From assembly GCF_943912825.1 (NCBI RefSeq), contig NZ_CALTUX010000048.1, positions 1-9,629 of the forward strand: DNA of 9,629 nucleotides. Direction: 5' to 3'. A program made the position numbers and the translations under genes. The notes below the pieces were generated by a model. It saw nothing but the letters and a program-made list of their open reading frames with translations. It did not search any database and was not told the origin of the DNA. Shown piece after piece: positions 1 through 6,931 of the stretch (the first letter of the stretch is position 1; each line of letters starts with the position of its first letter). The DNA comes from an uncultured Anaerococcus sp. (GTDB taxonomy: Bacteria > Bacillota > Clostridia > Tissierellales > Peptoniphilaceae).

Positions 1-1169
1 AACTTTGATTTTAATGGATTTATTGTATCTGTCATCATTATATCACTGTCCCCAGTACCGCTTGCACCGCTTATGATTAGGTGGTCATGTTTGTTTATAG
101 TAAATGAAGCCTTATCTAGTATTTCTTTTGTACCATAAGCAAAACTCACATCTGAAAATAAAATATCTGAATTTTCTTGTGCTGTTTCCATCTTGTTTTT
201 GCCTTCAATAGGATATTCTTCCTTGTAAGAAATTTCTTCAAGAATTCTTTCTCTAATTTTCTTAGTTGAAATAATATTACCATAGGAATCTGCTATCTCT
301 TGCATTGGCCAAATTATAATATTCATAAGACTTAATAAAACAGGGAAGTAAAAGTCTTCAATCTTTCCCCAATACACAAATAGGGCTGATAAGAGCATCA
401 AGGATGTCTGTAATATCATGGAAGAGATATTTATTAATGATATCCTAGAAGAATTTAAAAATAAGGATTTTTCGTGGATTTTCTCATTTTCTTTGGTTCT
501 TTGGTCAAATTTTCTAAGAAAATGGCCTGTCTTATTAAATCTAAAAAGAGTTCCGTAGCCATAAAATGAATCATTTAATATCTCATTATAGGAATTTAGG
601 GACTTCATATACTTCTCATTCTCATTTGAAGAAAGAGAGGAAATAAACTTAGAAATCAGCATAATTATGATACCAAAGACAAAGATAATCAGGGTTATTT
701 CAATATTTATGGTAAAGCCATAGGCCAAGCACAAAAATAGAAGGACTATATTTGAAATAATCCAATCGACAGAAAAGAGATAATTATCTTCTATAAATTT
801 CAAGTCGTTGTTAAATAAAGATATGTAGGATGCCTTATCCTTGCTTTCAAAATAAAGAGGATCTCTTCTTAGGATATTTTCCATCAAGTCCCTCTTAACC
901 CTTACATTCCACAAATAAGAAATCCTAGCCTTCATCCTAGACCTTGATAGTCTCAAGGTAAAGAAAACAAGGGCCCAAAGGATAAAAAATATTAGAGTAG
1001 ATTTAATCAAGGTCCCATCCTTATAGGAAACAATCCTAGAAAATCTCTCAATCAACCTAGTCATGAAATATTGCTCAAGATTGCTAGCTAGGGAAAGGAT
1101 GATAAAGCCAAGGAAAACCCAGTTTAGCCTTATAAATTTAAAATTCTCTTTTTGATAATTCTCCTTCAT
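1..1169 (-). CDS. ABC transporter, fused membrane and ATPase domains (5' part, cut by window edge; Walker A degenerate)
   Basis: An ATG at 1169 opens 389 codons without a stop to the window edge. Residues 1-300 look like an ABC exporter membrane domain, with hydrophobic stretches near 13-29, 57-72, 131-151, 158-175, 250-267 and 273-288. The nucleotide-binding domain begins near 335 (ILFSDVSFAYGTKEIL, with the A-loop-type Tyr). This is the usual half-transporter layout, in which dimers export peptides, lipids or drugs across the cytoplasmic membrane. The Walker A region reads GASGTGDSD at 368-376: the essential Lys is Asp374 and the following Thr is Asp376, and the next residues (IMMTDTINPLKSK) do not look like the helix that normally follows. 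Walker B and the signature motif lie outside the window. A weak ribosome binding site (AGTAGG) precedes the start. Either this is an ATP-binding-deficient subunit or the reading joins a foreign or decayed segment near position 50. Substrate unknown. Confidence 0.82.
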   Translation of the reverse strand, partial: MKENYQKENFKFIRLNWVFLGFIILSLASNLEQYFMTRLIERFSRIVSYKDGTLIKSTLIFFILWALVFFTLRLSRSRMKARISYLWNVRVKRDLMENILRRDPLYFESKDKASYISLFNNDLKFIEDNYLFSVDWIISNIVLLFLCLAYGFTINIEITLIIFVFGIIIMLISKFISSLSSNENEKYMKSLNSYNEILNDSFYGYGTLFRFNKTGHFLRKFDQRTKENEKIHEKSLFLNSSRISLINISSMILQTSLMLLSALFVYWGKIEDFYFPVLLSLMNIIIWPMQEIADSYGNIISTKKIRERILEEISYKEEYPIEGKNKMETAQENSDILFSDVSFAYGTKEILDKASFTINKHDHLIISGASGTGDSDIMMTDTINPLKSK

Positions 1170-1208
1170 ATAAACCTACTTTCTTAATTCTAATCTTCTA
1201 TTGTTTCT

Positions 1209-1238
1209 ATAATACATCATATCATATGATATTGTCAA
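1209..1238 (-). promoter_or_regulatory. Promoter of the ABC transporter gene, with palindromic spacer
   Basis: On the minus strand a consensus -35 TTGACA (1238-1233) is followed by an 18-nt spacer and a -10 TATTAT (1214-1209). Transcription would start near 1202, about 33 nt before the ATG at 1169. A perfect 14-bp palindrome (1219-1232) abuts the -35 and fills most of the spacer. Confidence 0.7.
1219..1232. promoter_or_regulatory. Candidate operator: perfect palindrome ATATCATATGATAT
   Basis: The 14-bp sequence equals its own reverse complement and lies between the -35 and -10 hexamers of the ABC transporter promoter, where a bound dimeric repressor would block RNA polymerase. MarR-, TetR- or GntR-type regulators of exporters commonly use such sites, but no regulator gene is visible in the window. 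Short AT-rich palindromes also arise by chance, so the regulatory role is inference. Confidence 0.45.
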
Positions 1239-1324
1239 AAAAATATTTTATTGTAAGTTTATTTATTATTATTTAAAATTTTCACTAAAGTTATTATCTA
1301 AGTTAAAAAACTATTAAAAAGAAT

Positions 1325-1362
1325 AAGGCATCGCTAAATAGTTAAATATTTAGCAGTGCCTT
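1325..1362 (-). terminator. Hairpin terminator after the small membrane protein gene
   Basis: Arms AAGGCA..GCTAAATA (1325-1340) and TATTTAGC..TGCCTT (1347-1362) pair except for a central two-base mismatch. On the minus strand the hairpin is followed by a T-rich run (TTCTTTTT). It lies 18 bases past the stop of the gene ending at 1380. Confidence 0.65.
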
Positions 1363-1379
1363 CATATTAGCTTAATTAT

Positions 1380-1601
1380 TTATTTTTCTGCTTTCCAAGA
1401 CTTTATGGTCCACACAGTATTTAATATAACAAGCGCAAACATTACAAGTAGGCAAATATATATAAATGGAAGACTATTCATATGGTAATCTGTGTTTATA
1501 TACTCTGGTAATCTAGCAGTGTTTTCGATTGCTAACATCTTGAAAAAACTAAATATAGAAACAATTGTCAACAAAGAATTAATTATATATTTTTTTCTCA
1601 T
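1380..1601 (-). CDS. Small two-helix membrane protein, function unknown
   Basis: I do not recognise this protein. From the ATG at 1601 it is 73 residues. It starts MRKKYIIN, has a hydrophobic segment at about residues 6-22 (INSLLTIVSIFSFFKML), a polar loop of about 25 residues, a second segment near 46-65 (FIYICLLVMFALVILNTVWT) and a short basic tail (KSWKAEK). Two membrane helices with both ends inside is the likely topology. An ATG at 1622 would add seven residues but has no good ribosome binding site and would leave a leader of only about 17 nt from the promoter at 1646-1674. The ATG at 1601 has AAAGGA seven bases upstream, so I chose it. The gene stands alone between its own promoter and terminator. 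Confidence 0.65.
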   Translation of the reverse strand: MRKKYIINSLLTIVSIFSFFKMLAIENTARLPEYINTDYHMNSLPFIYICLLVMFALVILNTVWTIKSWKAEK

Positions 1602-1645
1602 TATTGCATCCTTTCTTTTCATATATTAAGTCTTCTATTACTTTT

Positions 1646-1674
1646 ATTTTATAAGGCTTGTAATTTCATGTCAA
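1646..1674 (-). promoter_or_regulatory. Promoter of the small membrane protein gene
   Basis: Minus strand: -35 TTGACA (1674-1669), 17-nt spacer, -10 TAAAAT (1651-1646). The predicted start near 1639 gives a leader of about 38 nt to the ATG at 1601. Confidence 0.7.
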
Positions 1675-1684
1675 AACATAGACT

Positions 1685-1719
1685 AAAAAAGGACCCTTGC
1701 ATATATAGCAATAGTCCTT
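1685..1719 (-). terminator. Terminator of the ylxM-rplS operon
   Basis: On the minus strand AAGGAC and TTGC pair with GCAA and GTCCTT around a TATATAT loop, and the hairpin runs straight into six T. It begins 8 bases after the rplS stop, so the operon ends at rplS and does not continue into rbgA/rnhB as in Bacillus. Confidence 0.85.
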
Positions 1720-1726
1720 AGTCATT

Positions 1727-2074
1727 TTAGTAGTTTGTTTTTTCTTTAACTTTAGCAGCCTTACCTTGACGATCTCTTAGGTAGTTTAGTTTTGCTCTTC
1801 TTACCTTACCACGTCTGGTTACTACTAGTTTTTCTATTCTTGGGTTGTGATATAGGAAGGTTCTTTCTACTCCTACACCATATGATATTCTTCTTACTGT
1901 GAAGGTCTTGCCTACTGTTCCTTCGTTGATGTAGATTACTGTTCCTTCGAAGTCTTGTAGTCTTGTCTTGTCGCCTTCTTTGATTCTGTAGCTTATTCTT
2001 ACAGTATCACCTACATTAAAGTCAAAGTTTTCTTCACGTAGGTTTTCACTTTCTATTTTTTTGATTAAATCCAT
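1727..2074 (-). CDS. rplS: 50S ribosomal protein L19
   Basis: At 115 residues this is the usual L19 length. L19 binds 23S rRNA at the interface of the large and small subunits. Recognisable segments are VGDTVRISYRIKEG (about 22-35), FEGTVI (43-48), TFTVRRISYGVGVERTFLYHNPRIEKL (57-83) and the basic C-terminal GKVRRAKLNYLRDRQGKAAK (89-108). The ATG at 2074 has a good site (AGAGGAGAG) upstream. The start lies inside trmD: the two frames overlap by 29 bases, so the L19 ribosome binding site is within trmD coding sequence. It is the last gene of the operon, and a terminator follows at once. Confidence 0.98.
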   Translation of the reverse strand: MDLIKKIESENLREENFDFNVGDTVRISYRIKEGDKTRLQDFEGTVIYINEGTVGKTFTVRRISYGVGVERTFLYHNPRIEKLVVTRRGKVRRAKLNYLRDRQGKAAKVKEKTNY

Positions 2075-2768
2075 CTTTGCTCTCCTCTCGTAAGTACTTT
2101 TCGTATAGGTCGTATCTTACTCTTTTTGTTTTTTCTATTGCATTTTTCTTATTCCAAGCTGCGATTTTCTTATGGTCTCCACTTACTAGTTCGTTTGGTA
2201 CGTGGTAGCCGTTGAATACTCTTGGCTTGGTATATTCGTCTTGTTGCAACAATATATTGTAGTGAGAATCTGTTGTTAATGACTCTTCCTTGCCTACTAC
2301 TCCATCTATGAACCTTGCCATTGAGTCTATTAGAACCATAGCAGGGATTTCTCCACCTGTAAGTACATAGTCTCCTATAGATATCTCATAGTCTACATAA
2401 TGATTTGTTATCCTTGCATCTATGCCCTCGTAATGTCCGCATATGATTATCAAGTGTTCAATACTTGCAAAGTCGATTGCTAACTTCTGATTTAAAACTT
2501 TTCCTGTAGCCGACATAAAGGCTACTTTTGAATTTGCTTTCTTGACTGATAATAGCGCATCATATATTACTTGAGGTCTTATTAGCATTCCGGCTGCCCC
2601 GCCGTATACTGTATCATCTACGTGATTATGCTTGTTGTTTGCAAAATCTCTCATGTCTACTATTTCTAGGTCTAATTTTTGATTTTGTATGGCCTTCCCT
2701 ATTACTCCATAGGTCTTTAGAAATTCGAAAGATTCTGGAAATAAGGTTAGGAGTGTTACTTTATTCAT
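2046..2768 (-). CDS. trmD: tRNA (guanine-N1-)-methyltransferase TrmD
   Basis: TrmD uses S-adenosylmethionine to methylate N1 of G37 in tRNAs with G36, which prevents +1 frameshifting. From the ATG at 2768 it is 240 residues, normal for the family. The N-terminus VTLLTLFPESF (4-14) is typical. Knot (SPOUT) motifs are GGAAGM (56-61), GHYEGIDAR (111-119) and IGDYVLTGGE (131-140). The catalytic general base matches Asp167 in TTDSHY, and Arg152 (ARF) is kept. The loop usually reading PQG is MSATGK here (85-90), an odd substitution near the methyl-donor pocket. A GTG at 2774 would add two residues; I preferred the ATG because homologs begin a few residues before the LTLFP motif. The ATG overlaps the rimM stop by 8 bases and has no clear ribosome binding site, which implies coupling to rimM. 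Confidence 0.97.
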   Translation of the reverse strand: MNKVTLLTLFPESFEFLKTYGVIGKAIQNQKLDLEIVDMRDFANNKHNHVDDTVYGGAAGMLIRPQVIYDALLSVKKANSKVAFMSATGKVLNQKLAIDFASIEHLIIICGHYEGIDARITNHYVDYEISIGDYVLTGGEIPAMVLIDSMARFIDGVVGKEESLTTDSHYNILLQQDEYTKPRVFNGYHVPNELVSGDHKKIAAWNKKNAIEKTKRVRYDLYEKYLREESKDGFNQKNRK

Positions 2769-3246
2769 AGTCACTAAAATTTTCTACTTCTATAAATCCT
2801 TTTTCAGTATTTATTTCTTTGATAATAGCTCTTAAGGCTGGTAAGAGTACTTCGCCCTTATCTGTTTCAACTAGGTATACATCATTTGGGTATACTCCGC
2901 TTATTACGTCTTTTATTTCTCCTTTTATTTGCCCATCAGAGATTACTTTTAGTCCGTAAAGGTCGTGGATGTATATTTCGCCCTCTGCAAGTTTGCCTAG
3001 ATCTTTTTCATCGATTGTGATATCTTTGCCTACAAATTTTAGGACATCGTTGATATTATCGTATTCTTCAAAGCCTATTATTACTTGGTTTTTTTTCTTA
3101 AAAGATTCTCTTATGGTTAAAAGTTCATCTTCTATGAAGACTTTGGATCCCTTCTCAAATCTTTTTTCATTGTCTGTTAGGCTATTTACCTTGAGATTGC
3201 CGCGGATGCCGTGGCTGGCTACTATCTCTCCTACTGAGATTCTCAT
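2761..3246 (-). CDS. rimM: Ribosome maturation factor RimM
   Basis: RimM helps assemble the 30S head, binding S19 and aiding 16S rRNA processing. The protein is 161 residues, slightly short but within range. The N-terminal RimM domain opens with VGEIVASHGIRGNLKV (5-20), whose HGIRG motif is diagnostic. The C-terminal PRC-barrel-like domain begins near residue 91 (IYIHDLYGLKV) and holds YPNDVYLV (119-126) and LLPALRAIIKEI (134-145). The ATG shares an ATGA overlap with the khpA stop, and the only Shine-Dalgarno-like AAGG is 13 or so bases upstream, so translation is probably coupled to khpA. Pairing with trmD immediately downstream is the usual arrangement. Confidence 0.97.
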   Translation of the reverse strand: MRISVGEIVASHGIRGNLKVNSLTDNEKRFEKGSKVFIEDELLTIRESFKKKNQVIIGFEEYDNINDVLKFVGKDITIDEKDLGKLAEGEIYIHDLYGLKVISDGQIKGEIKDVISGVYPNDVYLVETDKGEVLLPALRAIIKEINTEKGFIEVENFSDYE

Positions 3247-3467
3247 ATTTTTATATTTACCTTAACATTTTCCTTTATAGCTGCGCTTCTTGCGATAGTT
3301 CTTATGGAGTTTATAATATTGCCTCTTACTCCTATTACCCTACCCTTGTCTTCTTCAGCTACTTTTATTAGTATGTTTACTTCGCTGCCTTCTCTATCTT
3401 CGATGATTTCTACAGCGTCTTTGTCGCTTACTAATTCTTTTACTATTAATTCAACTAGTTCTTTCAT
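3243..3467 (-). CDS. khpA: KH-domain RNA-binding protein KhpA (YlqC)
   Basis: A single KH domain of 74 residues, the family's normal size. It starts MKELVELIVKELVSD and carries the RNA-contacting GxxG loop as GVRG (46-49), followed by NIINSIRTIARSAA, where family members usually have a basic GRIAKAIRT-like helix. In Firmicutes KhpA pairs with KhpB (Jag/EloR), binds many RNAs and affects cell elongation and division; the partner gene is not in this window. It lies between rpsP and rimM as in Bacillus. The start is 2 bases after the rpsP stop with no visible ribosome binding site, so it probably depends on translation of rpsP. Confidence 0.93.
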   Translation of the reverse strand: MKELVELIVKELVSDKDAVEIIEDREGSEVNILIKVAEEDKGRVIGVRGNIINSIRTIARSAAIKENVKVNIKI

Positions 3468-3469
3468 AA

Positions 3470-3715
3470 TTATGCTAATACATCATTGTCTTTGAATAGC
3501 TTTTCTACAATAGATGTTGGTTGTGCACCGTTTTTGATCCATTGTTTAGCTTTTTCATTGTCAATTCTAAATACTTTTGGTTCAGCAACTGGATTGTAGT
3601 AGCCTATCTCTTCGATAAATCTACCATCTCTTGCTCTTCTAGAATCTGCTACAACTACTCTGTAGAATGGTTTTTTCTTTTGTCCCATTCTCTTTAATCT
3701 AATTTTTACTGCCAT
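3470..3715 (-). CDS. rpsP: 30S ribosomal protein S16
   Basis: This 81-residue protein is a full-length S16, which binds 16S rRNA early in 30S assembly. Diagnostic stretches are VKIRLKRMGQKKKPFYRVVVADSR (3-26), RDGRFIEEIGYYNP (29-42) and KAKQWIKNGAQPT (55-67). The start has a near-perfect site (AAGGAGG, five bases before the ATG at 3715), the strongest in the operon, which suits a protein needed in large amounts. It lies 17 bases after ffh. Confidence 0.98.
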   Translation of the reverse strand: MAVKIRLKRMGQKKKPFYRVVVADSRRARDGRFIEEIGYYNPVAEPKVFRIDNEKAKQWIKNGAQPTSIVEKLFKDNDVLA

Positions 3716-3732
3716 TTTTTCCTCCTTATTTT

Positions 3733-5073
3733 TTAAAAGAAAGGCATTTTTGGAAATCTTCTGCCTCTTTTTTGATTTGCTTTAAATCCGCTCATCTTTT
3801 TCATCATTTTTTTAAGCTCCTTAAATTGTTTAAGTAGCTTATTAAGTTCACGGATATCTACTCCAGAACCATTTGAAATCCTTACTTTTCTACTTTTTCC
3901 AATTATTTCTGGGTTATCTTTCTCTTCTTTTGTCATAGAATTGATTAGGGCTTCTATCTTGTCAAATCCGGCATCATCCACATTGACACCCTTTAACATT
4001 TTAGAATTTACTCCCGGTATCATTGCAAGTAGATCTTCGAGAGGTCCCATATTCTTGATTTGTTGGATTTGCTCCATGAAATCATCTAGGGAATATGTCT
4101 GTTCTCTCATCTTTGCTTCTAATTCTTTGGCATTTTCTAGAGAAAATTGTGCTTCGGCCTTTTCTATTAGCGAAAGTACATCTCCCATTCCAAGGATTCT
4201 GCTTGCCATCCTGTCTGGATGGAAAGGCTCTAAGTCGTCAAGTTTTTCACCAACACCTATAAATTTGATTGGCTTGCCTACAACTTGTCTTATGGAAAGT
4301 GCTGCCCCGCCTCTTGCATCACCGTCTAGCTTTGTTAGGATTACTCCTGTTATATCTAGGTAGTCATCAAAGGTTTTGGCTACATTTACCGCTTCTTGAC
4401 CTGTCATAGCATCTACTACCAAGAGGATTTCATCAGGTTTGACGCTTTCTTTGATGTTTTTAAGCTCTTCCATGAGCTCATCATCTATCTGAAGCCTACC
4501 TGCTGTATCTAGAATTACTGTGTCGTAATTATTATGTCTAGCATATTTTTTGGCCTCGGTAGCTATAGTGACAGGATCAGTTTTGCCCATTTCAAATACG
4601 TGGGTATTTGCTTGTTTACCTACTACCTTTAGCTGTTCTATGGCTGCTGGTCTGTAGATATCTAGGGCTGCTAGCATTGGATTTCTGTTTTCTTTCTGTA
4701 AGAGTTTTACAAGTTTTCCAGAATGGGTGGTTTTACCAGAACCTTGTAGACCTACCATCATTACCATATGAGGGGTAGAGCCTCTTAGGTCTAGCCTTGA
4801 ATTTTCCTTACCCATTAGCTCAGTTAATTCTTCATTTACTATCTTGACTACCATTTGGCCAGGAGATAGGGATTTCATTACATCTTCTCCAAGGGACCTT
4901 TCCTTGATAGTCTTTACAAAGTCTTTTACAACCTTGTAGTTGACATCTGCTTCTAATAGGGAAAGTCTTATCTCCCTCATTGCAGTGTCTATGTCTTTTT
5001 CATTTAATTTTCCTTTTCCTGTTAGTTTTCCAAGGGCTTCTTGGAGTCTATCAGCAAGGTTTTCAAATGCCAT
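3733..5073 (-). CDS. ffh: Signal recognition particle GTPase Ffh (SRP54)
   Basis: Ffh binds signal sequences of nascent membrane and secreted proteins and, with SRP RNA and the receptor FtsY, brings ribosomes to the Sec translocon. The 446 residues form the standard N, G and M domains. GTPase motifs are GLQGSGKTT (108-116), DIYRPAA (138-144), DTAGR (189-193) and TKLDGDARGG (247-256). The M domain begins near 325 and includes IQQIKNMGPLEDLLAMIPG (336-354) and the SRP-RNA-binding helix-turn-helix RKVRISNGSG (395-404), then LNKLLKQFKELKKMMKKM. The tail is basic and short (KRGRRFPKMPFF). The ATG at 5073 has AGGAG five bases upstream and follows the ylxM stop by 8 bases, as in most Firmicutes. No SRP RNA gene is visible here. 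Confidence 0.98.
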   Translation of the reverse strand: MAFENLADRLQEALGKLTGKGKLNEKDIDTAMREIRLSLLEADVNYKVVKDFVKTIKERSLGEDVMKSLSPGQMVVKIVNEELTELMGKENSRLDLRGSTPHMVMMVGLQGSGKTTHSGKLVKLLQKENRNPMLAALDIYRPAAIEQLKVVGKQANTHVFEMGKTDPVTIATEAKKYARHNNYDTVILDTAGRLQIDDELMEELKNIKESVKPDEILLVVDAMTGQEAVNVAKTFDDYLDITGVILTKLDGDARGGAALSIRQVVGKPIKFIGVGEKLDDLEPFHPDRMASRILGMGDVLSLIEKAEAQFSLENAKELEAKMREQTYSLDDFMEQIQQIKNMGPLEDLLAMIPGVNSKMLKGVNVDDAGFDKIEALINSMTKEEKDNPEIIGKSRKVRISNGSGVDIRELNKLLKQFKELKKMMKKMSGFKANQKRGRRFPKMPFF

Positions 5074-5081
5074 ATAAGCTC

Positions 5082-5405
5082 CTAAATCTTTTCAATTACT
5101 ATATTTAACATCTCAATTGCTTCTTTATTATTTGAACTTTCAATCAGCTCTCTTATATCATAAAGAGCTCCTACAAGTTCCGTTTTGCTTTTAAGTAAAG
5201 AAAGCTCATCTTCAAACTCAAATAATTTATCAACACTCCTATTGATCATATCTGATATAGCCTGCTTGGTTCTGCCGGTATTATCAGCTATTTCCTGAAG
5301 GGATAAATCTTCGTTATAATAGCAATTTATAACATCTCTTTGCTTTTCATTTAGAAGTGCGCCATACATGTCATATAACTGGGCTACTTTTACAATTTTT
5401 TCCAT
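5082..5405 (-). CDS. ylxM: YlxM-family helix-turn-helix protein, SRP accessory
   Basis: YlxM proteins are small cytoplasmic proteins encoded just before ffh. In Streptococcus the homolog binds SRP components and modulates Ffh GTPase activity. Here it is 107 residues from the ATG at 5405. A sigma-70-region-4-like helix-turn-helix spans about 18-60 (LNEKQRDVINCYYNEDLSLQEIADNTGRTKQAISDMINR), followed by a charged helical C-terminal half. An ATG at 5423 would add six residues (MLTGDN), but the ATG at 5405 has AGGTGA correctly spaced and was chosen. It is the first gene of the operon, with a leader of about 29 nt from the promoter at 5441-5469. Confidence 0.93.
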   Translation of the reverse strand: MEKIVKVAQLYDMYGALLNEKQRDVINCYYNEDLSLQEIADNTGRTKQAISDMINRSVDKLFEFEDELSLLKSKTELVGALYDIRELIESSNNKEAIEMLNIVIEKI

Positions 5406-5440
5406 ATTATCACCTGTCAACATTTTTACTTGACTCGATT

Positions 5441-5469
5441 ATTATACACGCTATTTAGAGCCATGTCAA
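5441..5469 (-). promoter_or_regulatory. Promoter of the ylxM-ffh-rpsP-khpA-rimM-trmD-rplS operon
   Basis: Minus strand: -35 TTGACA (5469-5464), exactly 17 nt, -10 TATAAT (5446-5441). Both hexamers match the sigma-A consensus at all positions. Start predicted near 5434. No leader hairpin, riboswitch or T-box fits in the roughly 29-nt leader. Confidence 0.88.
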
Positions 5470-5502
5470 ATAATTTTCTTGACCGTATTTGTAAATTTTC
5501 CC

Positions 5503-5551
5503 ATAAAGAAAAAGCCATAGAAGATAACATTATTATCACTCCTTATGGCTT
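5503..5551 (-). terminator. Terminator of the htrA-like gene
   Basis: On the minus strand AAGCCATA (5551-5544) pairs with TATGGCTT (5519-5512), with inner pairing GATAA/TTATC around a short loop. A T-rich tract (TTTCTTT) follows. It sits 11 bases past the protease stop. Confidence 0.75.
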
Positions 5552-5562
5552 AAATATTTCTC

Positions 5563-6798
5563 TTATGGTAAGTTAAAGAATGGATTTACCCTTCTTTGGT
5601 TATCATCATCTATTTCATTTTGTCTAGGTCTTGCTTGCTTATATTCATCTACATTTGATGCATCAAGACTAAACTCAAAATCTACTTTCATTTCTTTTCC
5701 ATCCCTAATCAAGGTGATTTCTGCACTATCTCCTAGACTATATCCTAATAAAATCTTGCGTAATTGAGACATATCCTTTACTTTCTTGCCATCAATTGCC
5801 GTTATTATATCGCCTTTTTTAATAGTATCATCATTTGAGAAAGTACTTACTACGTATATACCATTTTCAGTACCCAAGTCCTTATCTTTTAGATAAGACA
5901 TTTGTCTTAAATAGGCTAATGATTGGCCAGTAATTCCCAGATAAACTGAATTAAATTTACCTTTCTTTCTGATTGTGTCAATTACAGGCTTGACTGTGTT
6001 AATAGGGATTGCAAATCCAATTCCATCGCTGTTGCCAGCTTTGGCTGTGTTTATACCGATTAATTGTCCTCTTGAATTTAATAAAGCTCCACCAGAATTA
6101 CCAGCATTTATTGCTGCATCTGTCTGCATTAATCCATCCATTTGAACGCCATTATTGAATGATACACTCCTATTAAGACCTGAAATTATACCTGATGTAA
6201 CTGTTGATTGAAGCTGGAAGCCCAAAGGATTTCCAATTGCTACAACCCTATCACCAACTCCAATTTCATCACTATCACCAATGTCAATGGCCTTGAGATT
6301 CTTATTATTAGAATCAACCTTAATAACAGCTAGGTCTAAAGATGGGTCATTCCAAACAAGTTCTGCTGGTGCAGTTTCACCATTGTTAAACAAAACATTG
6401 ATTTCCTTGGCATCCCCATCGCTTACAACGTGAGAATTTGTTACGATATAGCCATCCTTGCTGACAATAGATCCAGAACCAATTCCCTCGACATAACCTG
6501 ATTGAGGACCAAAAAATGATTGCTTAACAACCTTAGATACGGTATTAATACCAACTACAGAATCAATTGATTTTTTAACTACAACTGACTCCATAGATTC
6601 ATTTTCCTTGATGTCTATTGGTTTTGTATTATCCTGCCTTGTTTCTATTTGATTTGTATTATTATTAACTTCCATTTTATTAGTCTTAGCACCTGCTAGT
6701 AGGAAATATACAATAAATCCACCAACAATAGCGCCAAGAAGACCAGCAGCAAAAGTAGCAAAGCCGCCAGCAGATTTCTTATATTTTCTATTATTCAT
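5563..6798 (-). CDS. Membrane-anchored HtrA/DegP-like serine protease with PDZ domain
   Basis: Family role: degradation or refolding of damaged proteins outside the membrane. The 411 residues start with a short basic segment and one helix (about 12-36, GFATFAAGLLGAIVGGFIVYFLLAG), an uncleaved signal anchor, then a polar linker rich in Asn. The trypsin-like domain spans about 70-275 and keeps the full triad: His123 (TNSHVV), Asp155 (SLDLAVIKV) and Ser235 (NAGNSGGALL). One PDZ domain follows (about 284-387, including YLGITG, GDIITAIDGKKVKDMSQLRKIL and AEITLIRDGKE), then a charged tail ending NPFFNLP. One PDZ and a signal anchor match the HtrA/YyxA type of Gram-positives rather than proteobacterial DegP, which has two. 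The ribosome binding site AGGAGG is five bases before the ATG. A weak promoter candidate is TTAACA (6859-6854), 18 nt, CATAAA (6835-6830). Monocistronic. Confidence 0.95.
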   Translation of the reverse strand: MNNRKYKKSAGGFATFAAGLLGAIVGGFIVYFLLAGAKTNKMEVNNNTNQIETRQDNTKPIDIKENESMESVVVKKSIDSVVGINTVSKVVKQSFFGPQSGYVEGIGSGSIVSKDGYIVTNSHVVSDGDAKEINVLFNNGETAPAELVWNDPSLDLAVIKVDSNNKNLKAIDIGDSDEIGVGDRVVAIGNPLGFQLQSTVTSGIISGLNRSVSFNNGVQMDGLMQTDAAINAGNSGGALLNSRGQLIGINTAKAGNSDGIGFAIPINTVKPVIDTIRKKGKFNSVYLGITGQSLAYLRQMSYLKDKDLGTENGIYVVSTFSNDDTIKKGDIITAIDGKKVKDMSQLRKILLGYSLGDSAEITLIRDGKEMKVDFEFSLDASNVDEYKQARPRQNEIDDDNQRRVNPFFNLP

Positions 6799-6892
6799 AC
6801 TTGCCTCCTATGTAATAGTATATACCCAATTTATGCTATAAAAATGAATTCTTTGTTAACTCTGTATAAATTTATAATTTATAAATGAATTT

Positions 6893-6923
6893 AATAAAAG
6901 AGGGAAGAAATTAATCCTCCCCC
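6893..6923 (-). terminator. Terminator of the msrAB gene
   Basis: On the minus strand GGGGGAGGA (6923-6915) pairs with TCTTCCCTC (6908-6900) over nine positions, two of them G-U, around a TTAATT loop, and ends in TTTTATT. It begins 8 bases after the stop codon. Confidence 0.75.
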
Positions 6924-6931
6924 AAAAAATA

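Noticed and set aside
2969..3495. Plus-strand ORFs at 2969-3265 and 3304-3495
   Set aside because: Antisense shadows of rimM and khpA.
3941..4363. Plus-strand ORF of 140 codons
   Set aside because: Antisense shadow of ffh, Ser/Pro-rich in the way typical of reverse-strand reading of AT-rich genes.
5406..5440. Leader-borne regulation (ribosomal protein autoregulatory RNA, riboswitch or T-box) before ylxM
   Set aside because: The predicted leader is only about 29 nt, too short for a structured element.
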